This document shows, piece after piece, positions 37,438-45,616 of a stretch of 64,000 nt of DNA (the stretch's first letter is position 1; the number at the start of each line of letters is the position of its first letter). The stretch lies in the NCBI GenBank assembly GCA_018269055.1, contig JAFDVI010000007.1, positions 186,001 to 250,000 on the forward strand. The letters are read 5' to 3'. A model generated the notes under the pieces. The model had not been told where the DNA came from. It did no database searches and worked only from the letters and a program-made list of their open reading frames with translations. This DNA comes from Acidobacteriota bacterium (lineage in GTDB: Bacteria; Acidobacteriota; Blastocatellia; RBC074). Made by a program: the position numbers and the translations under genes.

Positions 37438-38613
37438 TCAATAACTTTTAGGAAGGCCAAGCACGCGCTCGGCGACGATGTTGCGCTGAATTTCGCTGGT
37501 TCCGGCTTCGATGGTGTTGGCGCGGGTGCGCAGAAAGTCGTACACCCATTTGCCGCCGTCAAAGCCTTGCAGTTGCGCCACCGGCCCCAGCGTTTCCATG
37601 GCGATTTGCTGGAATCGTTGGTTGTATTCGCTCCATTGAATTTTGAGGATCGAATTTTCAGGCCCTGGAACGTGCTGGTTTTGCATTTTGCTGAGCGCAC
37701 GGGTGTTCGTCAGGCGGAAAATTTCCAATTCCATAAAGGCCTGCGCCAGTTTTTGGCGAATGACAGGGTCTTTGCTGACCGGCCTGCCGTTGCGCTTCAT
37801 CTGCCGCGTATGCGCGATCAATTGATCGTAATTGCGTTTGAACGCGACGTAGGTTCCCGTCCCCAGATGCGCGCGTTCGTTCATCAATGTGGTGATGGCC
37901 GTGCTCCAACCTTTGTTGATTTCGCCCAGCACGTTTGCCATCGGCACGCGCACGTTGTCGAAAAAGACTTCATTGAAACTGGCATCGCCGTTCATTTGCT
38001 TGAGCGGGCGCACGGTTACGCCCGGCGAGTGCATATCCACCAACAACGCCGTGATGCCTTTGTGTTTCGGCACGTTCGGATCGGTGCGAACCAGCAGCAA
38101 CACCCAGTCGGCGACGTGCGCCAGCGAAGTCCAAATCTTCTGCCCATTGACCACGAAATGATCGCCGTCAATCGTCGCCTTGGTCGCCAGCGAGGCTACG
38201 TCCGACCCCGAATTCGGTTCGGAAAATCCCTGGCACCAGATTTCTTCGCAGGACAAAATTTTCGGCAAAAACCGGCTTTTCTGTTCCGGCGTGCCGACGG
38301 CGATGATGGTCGGGCCGATCAAGCTCAACCCCAACGCGTTGATCAGTGGCGGCGCTTCGGCGCGCGCCCATTCTTCGGTCAGGATCGCCTGTTCGATCAG
38401 CGCAGCACCGCGTCCGCCGTATTCTTTGGGCCACGAAATGCCAGCCCATCCGGCGTCAAACACTTTTCGCTGCCACGCGCGCAGGAAATTGAAATACTCG
38501 CCTTTTTCTTCTTCGTTGGTTCCGCCCGCAAACGGCTGCGGCACATTTGCCGCCAACCACGCGCGCAACTCATCACGAAACCGTTGCTCTTCGGGAGTAA
38601 GATTTAAGTCCAT
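37438..38613 (-). CDS. Acyl-CoA dehydrogenase, subunit-type 2
   Basis: A 391-residue acyl-CoA dehydrogenase. The ATG at 38613 has GGAGA at proper spacing and gives the family start MDLNLTPEEQRFRDELRAWL; a frame further up translates a repeat. Blocks: GWAGISWPKEYGGRGA, WCQGFSEPNSGSDVASL (FAD/substrate loop), GQKIWTS, and the C-terminal RTRANTIEAGTSEIQRNIVAERVLGLP, where TIEAGTSE-type residues line the active site. Only a repeat element separates it from the subunit-type 1 gene, which suggests a heteromeric enzyme. Confidence 0.87.
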   Translation of the reverse strand: MDLNLTPEEQRFRDELRAWLAANVPQPFAGGTNEEEKGEYFNFLRAWQRKVFDAGWAGISWPKEYGGRGAALIEQAILTEEWARAEAPPLINALGLSLIGPTIIAVGTPEQKSRFLPKILSCEEIWCQGFSEPNSGSDVASLATKATIDGDHFVVNGQKIWTSLAHVADWVLLLVRTDPNVPKHKGITALLVDMHSPGVTVRPLKQMNGDASFNEVFFDNVRVPMANVLGEINKGWSTAITTLMNERAHLGTGTYVAFKRNYDQLIAHTRQMKRNGRPVSKDPVIRQKLAQAFMELEIFRLTNTRALSKMQNQHVPGPENSILKIQWSEYNQRFQQIAMETLGPVAQLQGFDGGKWVYDFLRTRANTIEAGTSEIQRNIVAERVLGLPKSY

Positions 38614-38627
38614 AAGTTCTCCAGATT

Positions 38628-38695
38628 GTTCGCCGCAGATTACGCAGAGGAGCGCGGATTCACAACAATCCGCGCTCATCCGCGTTGATCTGCGG
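38628..38695. repeat. Palindromic 'cgcagatt/ggatctgcg' element
   Basis: gccgcagatta and gcgcggatt words are followed by their complements aatccgcgc and gatctgcggc. It lies between the Fe-S reductase and acyl-CoA dehydrogenase genes. Confidence 0.75.
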
Positions 38696-38697
38696 CT

Positions 38698-40692
38698 TCA
38701 TTTGACTGACTGTAATAAAAGTTCAGCCACATCCATCACCTTTACATCGCGTTCGCCGCGTTTGGCATTGATGCCGTCTTCCAGCATCGTCATACAGAAC
38801 GGGCAGCCGACTGCAACGACATCCGCACCGGTTTCCAATGCCTGTCGAGCGCGTTCCTGATTCACGCGCTGGTGTTTCGGCTCTTCGACAAAGCTCATGC
38901 CGCCACCACCGCCGCAACAGAATCCTTGTTCGCGGTTCATCTGCATTTCGACGGTTCGGTTAGACGAAAGCTGCACCAGTTGCCGCGGAGCTTCGGTCAC
39001 GCCGTTGTGCCGTCCCAGATAACACGGATCGTGAAACGTTACGGTCTTGTCAGTTTTGCTGACCGACGAAAGTTTGCCTTCATTCACCAGCTTCGCCAGA
39101 AATTCGCTGTGGTGAAAGACTTCGTAACTGCCGCCGAATTGCGGATATTCGTTGCGGAAGGTGTTGAAACAGTGCGGGCACGAAGTGACGATGGTTTTGA
39201 CGCCGTACCCGTTCAAGGTTTCGACATTGTCTTTGGCCATCATCTCGAACAGGAATTCGTTGCCGATGCGCCGCGCAGGATCGCCTGTGCATTTTTCCTC
39301 TCGGCCCAGAATTGCAAAACTGACCCCGGCTTTTTCCAGTAGTTGCGCCGTTGCGCGCACGACTTTCTGATTGCGTTCGATCAGCGCGCCTCCACAACCA
39401 ATCCAAAATAACACCCCGGCGTCACGCGCTTCGGCAATGGTTTTGACATTTAATCCTTCCGCCCAATCCATTCGCGTCGCTTGCGTGCCGCGAAATGGAT
39501 GCTGACGCGATTCAAGCGAAGTCATTGCTTCCTGCATCGTTTCGGGAAAGTCGGATTCCTCCATCACCAGGTAGCGCCGCAGATCCACTATCTTCGGCAT
39601 CTGTTCGATGAAGACGGGACAGGCTTCCATACACGCGCCGCAGGTCGTGCATTGCCACAGGGCATCGGGTGAAGTTGCGGGAACCGTTCCGATGATTGCG
39701 GATTGCGGATTGCGGATTGCGGATTTGCTTCGAGCCAGAACCTGTAAGTCAAGAATTATGTCGCGCGGAGAAAGCTGCTTGCCGACGGTGTTCGCCGGAC
39801 AAACCGCCGTGCAGCGCCCGCATTCGGTGCAGGCGTCAAAATCCGCCAGGTCTTTCCAGGTGAATCCGGCCAGCGTTTTGACGCCCATCGGTTCGCCGGT
39901 TTCCGCCAGCTTGTCAAAATTCATCGCTTTGAGCGAAGCGCCGCTTGGGCTGAGCCGTGAGGTGTAAATGTTCAGCGGCCCCGTCAGAACGTGCAGCATC
40001 TTGGTGTACGGCGCGGCGGCAATGAAGCCAAACACCATCACCGCGTGCGTCCACCACGTCACCAGATGCAACGTCGTCAACGCCGATTTGCCCATCGGTT
40101 TGAACACAACGGCGACCAGATAGCCAATCGGCGACCAGGCTCCCCACGGATCGTCAGTCGCGGCAATGCGCCAACCTTCCAGCAAAAACCCCGTCAGCGC
40201 AATCAAAAAAATCGCACCCAGAATCAATTCGGCTTCGTCTGTATAGACCAGTTTTTTTGGCTTGAGCGAAACGCGGCGCCAGAAAGCGATGCCGACTCCG
40301 ATCAAAACCAGGGTGCCGAAAATGTCTACGATGAAAGATTGAAAGTAGAGGTAAAACGCGCCTTGCATCACCGGCAATCCGAAATCGTGGTGAACTGCTA
40401 CCACTGAAGTCGCAATCGTCAAAACTATAAAGCCGGTGTAAATGAAGGTGTGAAAAACGACTGCATATTTTTCCCGAACCGTTCGTCGCTGCGCAAGCGC
40501 GTGTTTCAGCAACCGCTGCAATCGTTCTTTTGAACGATCAAACCGATACGCTGGCAATCCGCGCCGCCAAGCCGCGATGCGTCGCCACAACCCATAACCC
40601 GCAATTGCCAGCGCGATGACGAACAGCAAATACATCAGCCAGATGTTGCTGATGTTCCAAAGAACTTCGCGGGTTGGTGTTGTGAGGTTCAT
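38698..40692 (-). CDS. Membrane Fe-S ETF:(mena)quinone reductase-type protein
   Basis: A 664-residue fusion. The N-terminal ~270 residues form a NarI-like membrane domain with several TM segments. Two 4Fe-4S motifs follow (CTECGRCTAVCP and CTTCGACMEACP). Two cysteine-rich CCG domains come next (SCPHC...HDPCYLGRHNG and GFCCGGGGGMSF). This is the architecture of the EMR enzymes that pass electrons from ETF to menaquinone, and its neighbours are etfA and two acyl-CoA dehydrogenases. Residues about 322-334 (SKSAIRNPQSAI) between the two ferredoxin motifs are encoded by four tandem copies of a 7-base word and look like an in-frame repeat insertion. The reading frame stays open. Confidence 0.85.
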   Translation of the reverse strand: MNLTTPTREVLWNISNIWLMYLLFVIALAIAGYGLWRRIAAWRRGLPAYRFDRSKERLQRLLKHALAQRRTVREKYAVVFHTFIYTGFIVLTIATSVVAVHHDFGLPVMQGAFYLYFQSFIVDIFGTLVLIGVGIAFWRRVSLKPKKLVYTDEAELILGAIFLIALTGFLLEGWRIAATDDPWGAWSPIGYLVAVVFKPMGKSALTTLHLVTWWTHAVMVFGFIAAAPYTKMLHVLTGPLNIYTSRLSPSGASLKAMNFDKLAETGEPMGVKTLAGFTWKDLADFDACTECGRCTAVCPANTVGKQLSPRDIILDLQVLARSKSAIRNPQSAIIGTVPATSPDALWQCTTCGACMEACPVFIEQMPKIVDLRRYLVMEESDFPETMQEAMTSLESRQHPFRGTQATRMDWAEGLNVKTIAEARDAGVLFWIGCGGALIERNQKVVRATAQLLEKAGVSFAILGREEKCTGDPARRIGNEFLFEMMAKDNVETLNGYGVKTIVTSCPHCFNTFRNEYPQFGGSYEVFHHSEFLAKLVNEGKLSSVSKTDKTVTFHDPCYLGRHNGVTEAPRQLVQLSSNRTVEMQMNREQGFCCGGGGGMSFVEEPKHQRVNQERARQALETGADVVAVGCPFCMTMLEDGINAKRGERDVKVMDVAELLLQSVK
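39694..39725. repeat. Tandem 'gattgcg' words inside the Fe-S reductase gene
   Basis: Four and a half consecutive copies of gattgcg lie within the reading frame and encode the AIRNPQSAI segment on the minus strand. Confidence 0.9.
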
Positions 40693-40698
40693 AAAGAT

Positions 40699-40798
40699 TC
40701 ACCACAAAAAGCGCAAAAGTCACAAAAAGATTTTCTGGCTCCCGCAAGTGACCGCCAAGTTTACTTTTGTGTGTTTTGTGTTTTTTGTGGTTGATTCA
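40699..40798. repeat. Palindromic 'ttcaccacaaaaag' element
   Basis: The left arm has ttcaccacaaaaag and gtcacaaaaag words. The right arm has cttttgtg, ttttgtgt and ttttttgtggttgattcacc words, with an unrelated centre. It lies between etfA and the reductase gene. Confidence 0.75.
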
Positions 40799-41764
40799 CC
40801 TTTGCAAGGTAGCGAGCTTCTCTTTCAACAGCGGAACGACTTTCTTGTAATCCTCGACAATGCCGAAGCTGCAATACTTGAAGATCGGCGCATCGGGATC
40901 AATGTTGATGGCGGCGACGACTTTGGAATCGGACATTCCGGCCAAGTGCTGGCTGGCGCCGCGAATGGCGACGGCAAGGTAAAGCCCCGGCGCGACTTTT
41001 TTGCCTGTTTGCCCGACCTGCCACGTCGGTGGGCACCAGCCGGAATCGCACGCCGCGCGCGACGCCGCCGTCATTCCACCTAGCATTGCCGCGAGTTCCT
41101 GCAGTCCCTCAAACCCTTCCGGCCCCCCCAGACCTCGACCTCCAGACACAATGATGCGCGCATCTTCCAATCGCGCTTCGCCCACAGCTTCCGATTTGCG
41201 TTCGATGATCTTGGTCGTTGCAGTTGGAATGCTGACCGAGGCCATCGCGACAGTCGCCACCGAAGCGGACGCCGCCGCTGGAACATCAAAGGCCCGCGCA
41301 CGCAACCAGACCACGGCAGGCGAACGTTTCAGTTGAATCGTCGCCACGGCTTTGCCTCCGTAGACGGCTCGTTTCACCTGAATCGCGCCGCCTTCCACCG
41401 ACAGCGAAACACCATCGCCAACCGCGCTTCCGCCCAATCGGTGCGCCAATCGCGGAGCCAGTTCCTGACTGTATGTATCGTTGCTCAACAAGACTGCACT
41501 GGGCGAAATTCGCTTGCACAATTCAGTCAAGGCAGCCAGACACGTTTCGGGCTGGTATTCGTTCAACTCAGCTTGGTCGGCGGAAATAACCGCATCTGCG
41601 ACCGAAGCCAGCGACATATTCAGCATCGGGGTGTGCCCGCCGACGACAATGGCGTGCAATCTGCCGCCAAGTTGATCTGCTAAGCGGCGACCGGCTCCGG
41701 CAACGCCTTGCGCCGCACGGTCATATCCAGCAGCAGAGAAAATTGTGATGATGACGTTGCTCAT
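40796..41764 (-). CDS. etfA: Electron transfer flavoprotein alpha subunit
   Basis: A 322-residue ETF alpha subunit that takes electrons from acyl-CoA dehydrogenases and delivers them to the membrane reductase next door. The C-terminal FAD domain is clear: [31 protein letters not shown] in part, [25 protein letters not shown] in part, and [20 protein letters not shown] in part. The ATG at 41764 ([15 protein letters not shown]) is chosen because the 53 codons upstream translate a palindromic element. etfB is not adjacent; it lies 2 kb upstream beyond a GIY-YIG gene and a serine hydrolase gene. Confidence 0.92.
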   Translation of the reverse strand: MSNVIITIFSAAGYDRAAQGVAGAGRRLADQLGGRLHAIVVGGHTPMLNMSLASVADAVISADQAELNEYQPETCLAALTELCKRISPSAVLLSNDTYSQELAPRLAHRLGGSAVGDGVSLSVEGGAIQVKRAVYGGKAVATIQLKRSPAVVWLRARAFDVPAAASASVATVAMASVSIPTATTKIIERKSEAVGEARLEDARIIVSGGRGLGGPEGFEGLQELAAMLGGMTAASRAACDSGWCPPTWQVGQTGKKVAPGLYLAVAIRGASQHLAGMSDSKVVAAINIDPDAPIFKYCSFGIVEDYKKVVPLLKEKLATLQR

Positions 41765-41772
41765 ATTCTTTT

Positions 41773-41878
41773 CTGGGTACGCATCGCTTCCAGCGTGCGG
41801 GTTTTCTGTAAAAACTTCTTCCGGATCACAGTGGGCATTCACCACGAGTCCGCAGGCCGGAGGCCCTGCGTACCCAGG
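41773..41878. repeat. Palindromic 'ctgggtacgca' element
   Basis: The left arm ctgggtacgcatcgcttccagcg and the right arm ggccggaggccctgcgtaccca (each quoted approximately) have complementary ends. It lies directly upstream of etfA and is translated by its longer open frame. Confidence 0.75.
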
Positions 41879-41879
41879 C

Positions 41880-42299
41880 TTATTCCGTTTCCGCCCGATC
41901 CGCAGCCAAGCGGTTTTCGGCAATCATGCGCAGCCTCTGTTCACTGGTTTTCTTGGGTTCGTTGTACCCCCGTTCGCCATACGGTTGCAGCTTTTCCAAC
42001 CACATATCTTCCAGTTGCGTTAAATCTTCGCGGTAATCGTGCTGCGGATCGCTGACCGGCGTCAGTTCATCCAGAATCTCGAACGCGAATTTGTCTTCGC
42101 CCAATTCAGTCCATTCCGCTTGCAGCGTTCTGTTTTTATGACTCCCCGTCTTCAGTTCGGATTTGTGCCGATTGAAAATCCCAGGCAGATTCAACGCCGA
42201 GCCAACAAACACTTTTTCGTTGACCGTATTGCGAATCTGGAATACGCCCATCGGCCTGTGACTTTGTTGATATTCTTTTTTTAAGGCTTTTTTGTCCAT
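41880..42299 (-). CDS. GIY-YIG nuclease-family protein
   Basis: 139 residues with AAGGAG before the ATG. The GIY-YIG fold is recognisable but degenerate: GVFQIRNT in place of GIY and KVFVGSALNL in place of YIG, then NRHKSELKTGSHKNRTLQ and FAFEILDEL. A Glu in QLEDMWLEKLQPYGERGYN may complete the site. Its N-terminal half matches the small stand-alone nuclease-like proteins common in many bacteria, whose role is unknown. It sits inside the ETF locus without an obvious functional link. Confidence 0.8.
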   Translation of the reverse strand: MDKKALKKEYQQSHRPMGVFQIRNTVNEKVFVGSALNLPGIFNRHKSELKTGSHKNRTLQAEWTELGEDKFAFEILDELTPVSDPQHDYREDLTQLEDMWLEKLQPYGERGYNEPKKTSEQRLRMIAENRLAADRAETE

Positions 42300-42308
42300 C
42301 ACTGCTCC

Positions 42309-43658
42309 TTAGCGCGACGTGATATGTGTCGCCGAAGCTTGCGGTTTTGCGCTGTCCACAATCGCCTGATTGGCCAGCACCTGAAACTCCTGACGGATGT
42401 TGATGTGCGTGTACGGAATAACCTGCGTCATCATGATTCCAATCAGTTCTTCCTGCGGGTCTACCCAGAAATACGTGCAGAATGCGCCGCCCCATCCGTA
42501 TTCGCCGACGGAACTTGGCACGGCGGCTTGGCCGACATCGGTCAACACGCGATAGCCCAATCCAAATCCATAGCCCGGCCCGGTCAACCAGATCGGCAAA
42601 TTGCCAATGTGATTGACGGTCATCAATTCCACGGTTTTGCGACCGAGAATACGCACGCTATCGAGTTCGCCTCCGTTGAGCATCATCTGATGAAAACGCA
42701 TGTAATCCGCCGCCGTCGAAACCAGTCCGCCCGCGCCACTGAAATACACGTGGGGTTCTTTGACGTAGCGGCTTTCGGCAGTCGGCGCTTCCAGCAATTT
42801 GATCTTGTTGCCGTTCTTTTCGTCGGGTTGATACACGGCGGCAAAGCGATTGAGCTTCGATTGCGGCAAATAAAAATGCGTGTCGGTCATTTTCAGAGGC
42901 TCGAAGATTCGTTTTTGCAGGTATTCATCCAGCGTCATGCCGGAAATGACTTCCACCAATCGGCCCACGACATCCGTTGCATTGCCGTATTCCCAGGCTT
43001 CTCCCGGTTGAAAGTTCAGCGGCAAGGTCGCCAACCGTTTGACCGCGTCGCCGACAGTGTCATTGGGTTTGCGGCCTTGCTGAAATGTTTTGGTGAATTC
43101 CGGCAGCGTGATGCCGCGATAACTGTTGGCGAATCCGGCGGTGTGCGTCAGCACGTGTTTGAAGGTGATCGGTCGCACAGCCGGAACCAGTTTGTACGGC
43201 TGGCCAACGCGGTCTTCGCCAGAAGCCGGAACCGCGACTTTCATATTGGTGAATTCGGGCAGGAACTTCGCAATCGGATCATTGAGCAGAAAGTGGCCTT
43301 CTTCATACAGCATCATCAACGCGACTGAGGCAATCGGCTTGGTCATGGAAGCAATGCGAAAGATCGTGTCATTGGTCATCGGCGCTTTGCTTTCGGCGTC
43401 GCGATAACCAACCGAATCCAGGTACACCACCTTGCCGCGCCGAGCCACCATCGTCACCACACCGGGAACCAACCCTTTGTCAACGTATCGCTGCATTCCT
43501 GTGCGAATGCGCGCCAAGCGCTCCGAAGACATGCCGACGTCTTCAGGCTTGGCGGTGGGCAACCCCGTTGCTTTGCCTTGCGAATGTGCGGGCGAATTTC
43601 CGACCGTGACCGAAAAGATAATTGTGGCAATCAGCGAAAAAGCAGGCAGTCGTTTCAT
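42309..43658 (-). CDS. Exported serine hydrolase (class C beta-lactamase-like)
   Basis: A 449-residue secreted protein with GGAGG before the ATG. A signal peptide covers residues 1-27. The beta-lactamase/DD-peptidase fold shows the SxxK nucleophile in FRIASMTKPIA and a Tyr motif in WEYGNATDVVG. The closing YGWGGAFCTYFWVDP replaces the usual HTG/KTG motif with a GWGG sequence typical of the esterase-like branch. It probably hydrolyses an ester or amide; the substrate is unknown. Its place between etfA and etfB is unexplained. Confidence 0.85.
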   Translation of the reverse strand: MKRLPAFSLIATIIFSVTVGNSPAHSQGKATGLPTAKPEDVGMSSERLARIRTGMQRYVDKGLVPGVVTMVARRGKVVYLDSVGYRDAESKAPMTNDTIFRIASMTKPIASVALMMLYEEGHFLLNDPIAKFLPEFTNMKVAVPASGEDRVGQPYKLVPAVRPITFKHVLTHTAGFANSYRGITLPEFTKTFQQGRKPNDTVGDAVKRLATLPLNFQPGEAWEYGNATDVVGRLVEVISGMTLDEYLQKRIFEPLKMTDTHFYLPQSKLNRFAAVYQPDEKNGNKIKLLEAPTAESRYVKEPHVYFSGAGGLVSTAADYMRFHQMMLNGGELDSVRILGRKTVELMTVNHIGNLPIWLTGPGYGFGLGYRVLTDVGQAAVPSSVGEYGWGGAFCTYFWVDPQEELIGIMMTQVIPYTHINIRQEFQVLANQAIVDSAKPQASATHITSR

Positions 43659-43671
43659 GGTGCCTCCAAAA

Positions 43672-43769
43672 AGTAGATCAAACTGCCAAGTTTGATCTGC
43701 ATGCCTCATCGCCCTCCGGCAAAACAGGGCGGTTCAGCAATCTGAGCAAGCTGGCAGCTTGCTCTACTT
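43672..43769. repeat. Two small palindromes between etfB and the hydrolase gene
   Basis: gatcaaact-gcc-aagtttgatc and gagcaagct-ggc-agcttgctc are two perfect hairpins of similar design, flanked by agtag and ctact. They fill the gap and could act as transcript-end or RNA-stabilising structures. Confidence 0.75.
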
Positions 43770-43772
43770 CGA

Positions 43773-44582
43773 CTAAAGCGCGCGCGTGACTTCGATGATT
43801 TTTTGCGCCAGTTGTTCGACCTTTTGATCCAGCGTGTCACCGCTGACGAATTCGCAGTTGATGTCTTTGACCGGGATGATCAGTTCGATAATATCGTAAT
43901 AGCTGCCACCCGTACGGATTTCGGCAGCATTTACGGTAAGGTCTTCCAGCGCCAGTTTCGTGATCGGCTGGCGTGAAGACATCATAATATCGCGGGTCTT
44001 GGGAATGCGCGGGACGTTTTGATCGTTGTTTGTGACGGTGACGACTAGCGGCATTTGCGCTTCAACCCGCTCCCAACCGTTGTCGGTCTGGCGCTTCAGC
44101 AACAAGCCTTCGCCGTTTTTCTCAATATTGTCCACAAACGAAACCGCTGGAACGTCCAACTCCTCGGCCAGTAAACCGCCGGTTTGGCCAACGCCCCAAT
44201 CACCGGATTCGCGCCCGACCATTACCAGATCGAAGCCGCCGAGTTTGCGAATCGCCGCGGCCAGAACTTGGGCTACCGCCAGCGGATCAGGATTCGACGC
44301 GCCGTCATTTGCAACCAGCACGGCGTTATCAGCTTTCATCGCCAGAGCTTTTCTAAGTGAGTCTTCGGCGCTGTCGGCCCCGTAAATCAGCACGGTGATT
44401 TTGGCGTCGGGCGCAGATTTTTCGCGGAATTGCAGCGCGGTTTCCAAGGCGTTTTCGCAGAAGATGTTGGTGACCAGATTGGCATTGCCCCGCACGGCTT
44501 CGCGCGTTTCGGCATCTACGCGAAAATCGCGCACGGGAATTTCCGGATCAAGAATCTGTTTCAGACAAACAATAATGTTCAT
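43773..44582 (-). CDS. etfB: Electron transfer flavoprotein beta subunit
   Basis: A 269-residue ETF beta subunit. The start MNIIVCLKQILDPEIPVRDF is typical. Further blocks are ETALQFREK, ALAMKADNAVLV, LVMVGRESGDWGVGQTGGLLAEELDVP (quoted in part; the AMP/FAD-contacting loop) and MPLVVTVTNNDQNVPRIPKTRDIM in part. It forms a dimer with the etfA product. It is the first gene of the leftward fatty-acid electron-transfer locus and has a promoter-plus-palindrome in front. Confidence 0.93.
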   Translation of the reverse strand: MNIIVCLKQILDPEIPVRDFRVDAETREAVRGNANLVTNIFCENALETALQFREKSAPDAKITVLIYGADSAEDSLRKALAMKADNAVLVANDGASNPDPLAVAQVLAAAIRKLGGFDLVMVGRESGDWGVGQTGGLLAEELDVPAVSFVDNIEKNGEGLLLKRQTDNGWERVEAQMPLVVTVTNNDQNVPRIPKTRDIMMSSRQPITKLALEDLTVNAAEIRTGGSYYDIIELIIPVKDINCEFVSGDTLDQKVEQLAQKIIEVTRAL

Positions 44583-44637
44583 GACGGGAGCTTTGCGGTT
44601 TGAGAAAAGCGGCGCGTATAATCTGCGCCGTAGATTA

Positions 44638-44655
44638 ACTTACCGAGCGGTCAGT
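44638..44655. promoter_or_regulatory. 18-bp palindromic operator (TetR-type form)
   Basis: ACTnACCGnnCGGTnAGT, symmetric at 14 of 18 positions with free choice only at the n positions, lies between divergent etfB and the haloalkane-dehalogenase-like gene. It overlaps the predicted etfB -10 region, a good place for repression. The ACCG-CGGT core is of the kind bound by TetR-family regulators of fatty-acid genes; that assignment is by analogy. No TetR gene is in the window. Confidence 0.6.
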
Positions 44656-44682
44656 CTATTCTCCGCTGAAAGATACTGTCAA
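44653..44682 (-). promoter_or_regulatory. Predicted promoter of etfB
   Basis: On the minus strand TTGACA (44682-44677) is followed after 18 bases by TAGACT (44658-44653). This would start transcription inside or next to the 18-bp palindrome and leave a ~65-nt leader. Confidence 0.45.
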
Positions 44683-44713
44683 GTTTTGCTCAATTTCAGA
44701 AAAGGGTTCAACG

Positions 44714-45616
44714 ATGCAAATTTTAAGAACACCGGACGAACGGTTCACGAATCTCGCCGAATACAACTTTGCGCCGAATTACGTCGAAGTCAGCCACCAA
44801 AACACCACCTTGCGAGTGCATTACCTGGATGAAGGGATGCGCAATGCTGCGCCGGTGTTGTTGTTGCACGGCGAACCTTCTTGGTGTTACCTATACCGCA
44901 AAATGATTCCGATTCTGATTGCTGCCGGTCACAGGGTTATCGCACCGGACCTGATCGGATTTGGCCGTTCGGACAAACCCGCCGCGCGTGAAGATTACAG
45001 CTATCAGCTTCACGTGGACACAATGACGGATTTCATCAATGCGTTGAATCTGCGGAATATTACGCTCTTCGGACAGGATTGGGGCGGATTGATCGGGTTG
45101 CGAATCGCGGCAGAAAACCCGGATCGGTTTGCGCGAATTGTCGCGGCCAACACGTTTTTGCCGACCGGCGACCAAAAACCCAGCGAAGGATTTTTGCGCT
45201 GGCAACAGTATTCGCAAACAGTCGAAAACTTTCACGTCGGCGGAATTATCAAAGGCGGTTGCGTGACGGAACTCGCGCCGGAAGTGATTGCCGCTTACAA
45301 CGCGCCGTTCCCGGATGACAGCTACAAAGCCGGAGCGCGCCAGTTCCCGATGCTGGTTCCGACGACGCCGGACAATCCCGCTTCGGAAACCAACCGAAAG
45401 GCGTGGGAAGTATTGAAGAAATGGAACAAACCGTTTCTGACTGCCTTCAGCGATAGCGACCCCGTGACGCGCGGAGCCGATGCCGTGCTGCAAAAACTGA
45501 TTCCCGGCGCTGCCGGTCAACCCCACACGACCATTACCGGCGCTGGGCATTTTCTTCAGGAAGACAAAGGTGAAGAGTTGGCGAACGTGATAGTTGATTT
45601 TATCGCTCGCAACTGA
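44714..45616 (+). CDS. Haloalkane dehalogenase-like alpha/beta hydrolase
   Basis: A 300-residue alpha/beta hydrolase of the haloalkane dehalogenase branch. [11 protein letters not shown] is the oxyanion/halide motif. The nucleophile Asp is in [10 protein letters not shown], with the Trp that helps bind halide next to it. An acid lies in SDSDPVTRG and the catalytic His in GAGHFLQED. It could dehalogenate or act on another small ester or epoxide. It diverges from etfB across the 18-bp palindrome and may share its regulator. Its 3' end overlaps the convergent DHDPS-like gene by 17 bases. Confidence 0.87.
   Translation: MQILRTPDERFTNLAEYNFAPNYVEVSHQNTTLRVHYLDEGMRNAAPVLLLHGEPSWCYLYRKMIPILIAAGHRVIAPDLIGFGRSDKPAAREDYSYQLHVDTMTDFINALNLRNITLFGQDWGGLIGLRIAAENPDRFARIVAANTFLPTGDQKPSEGFLRWQQYSQTVENFHVGGIIKGGCVTELAPEVIAAYNAPFPDDSYKAGARQFPMLVPTTPDNPASETNRKAWEVLKKWNKPFLTAFSDSDPVTRGADAVLQKLIPGAAGQPHTTITGAGHFLQEDKGEELANVIVDFIARN

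Noticed and set aside
39694-39725. CRISPR-like array
   Set aside because: The repeated unit is only seven bases with no spacers. None of the repeat arrays in the window has regular repeats and unique spacers of CRISPR size.
41765-41923. 53-residue N-terminal extension of EtfA
   Set aside because: It translates a palindromic intergenic element and lacks similarity to ETF proteins; [10 protein letters not shown] is a normal family start.
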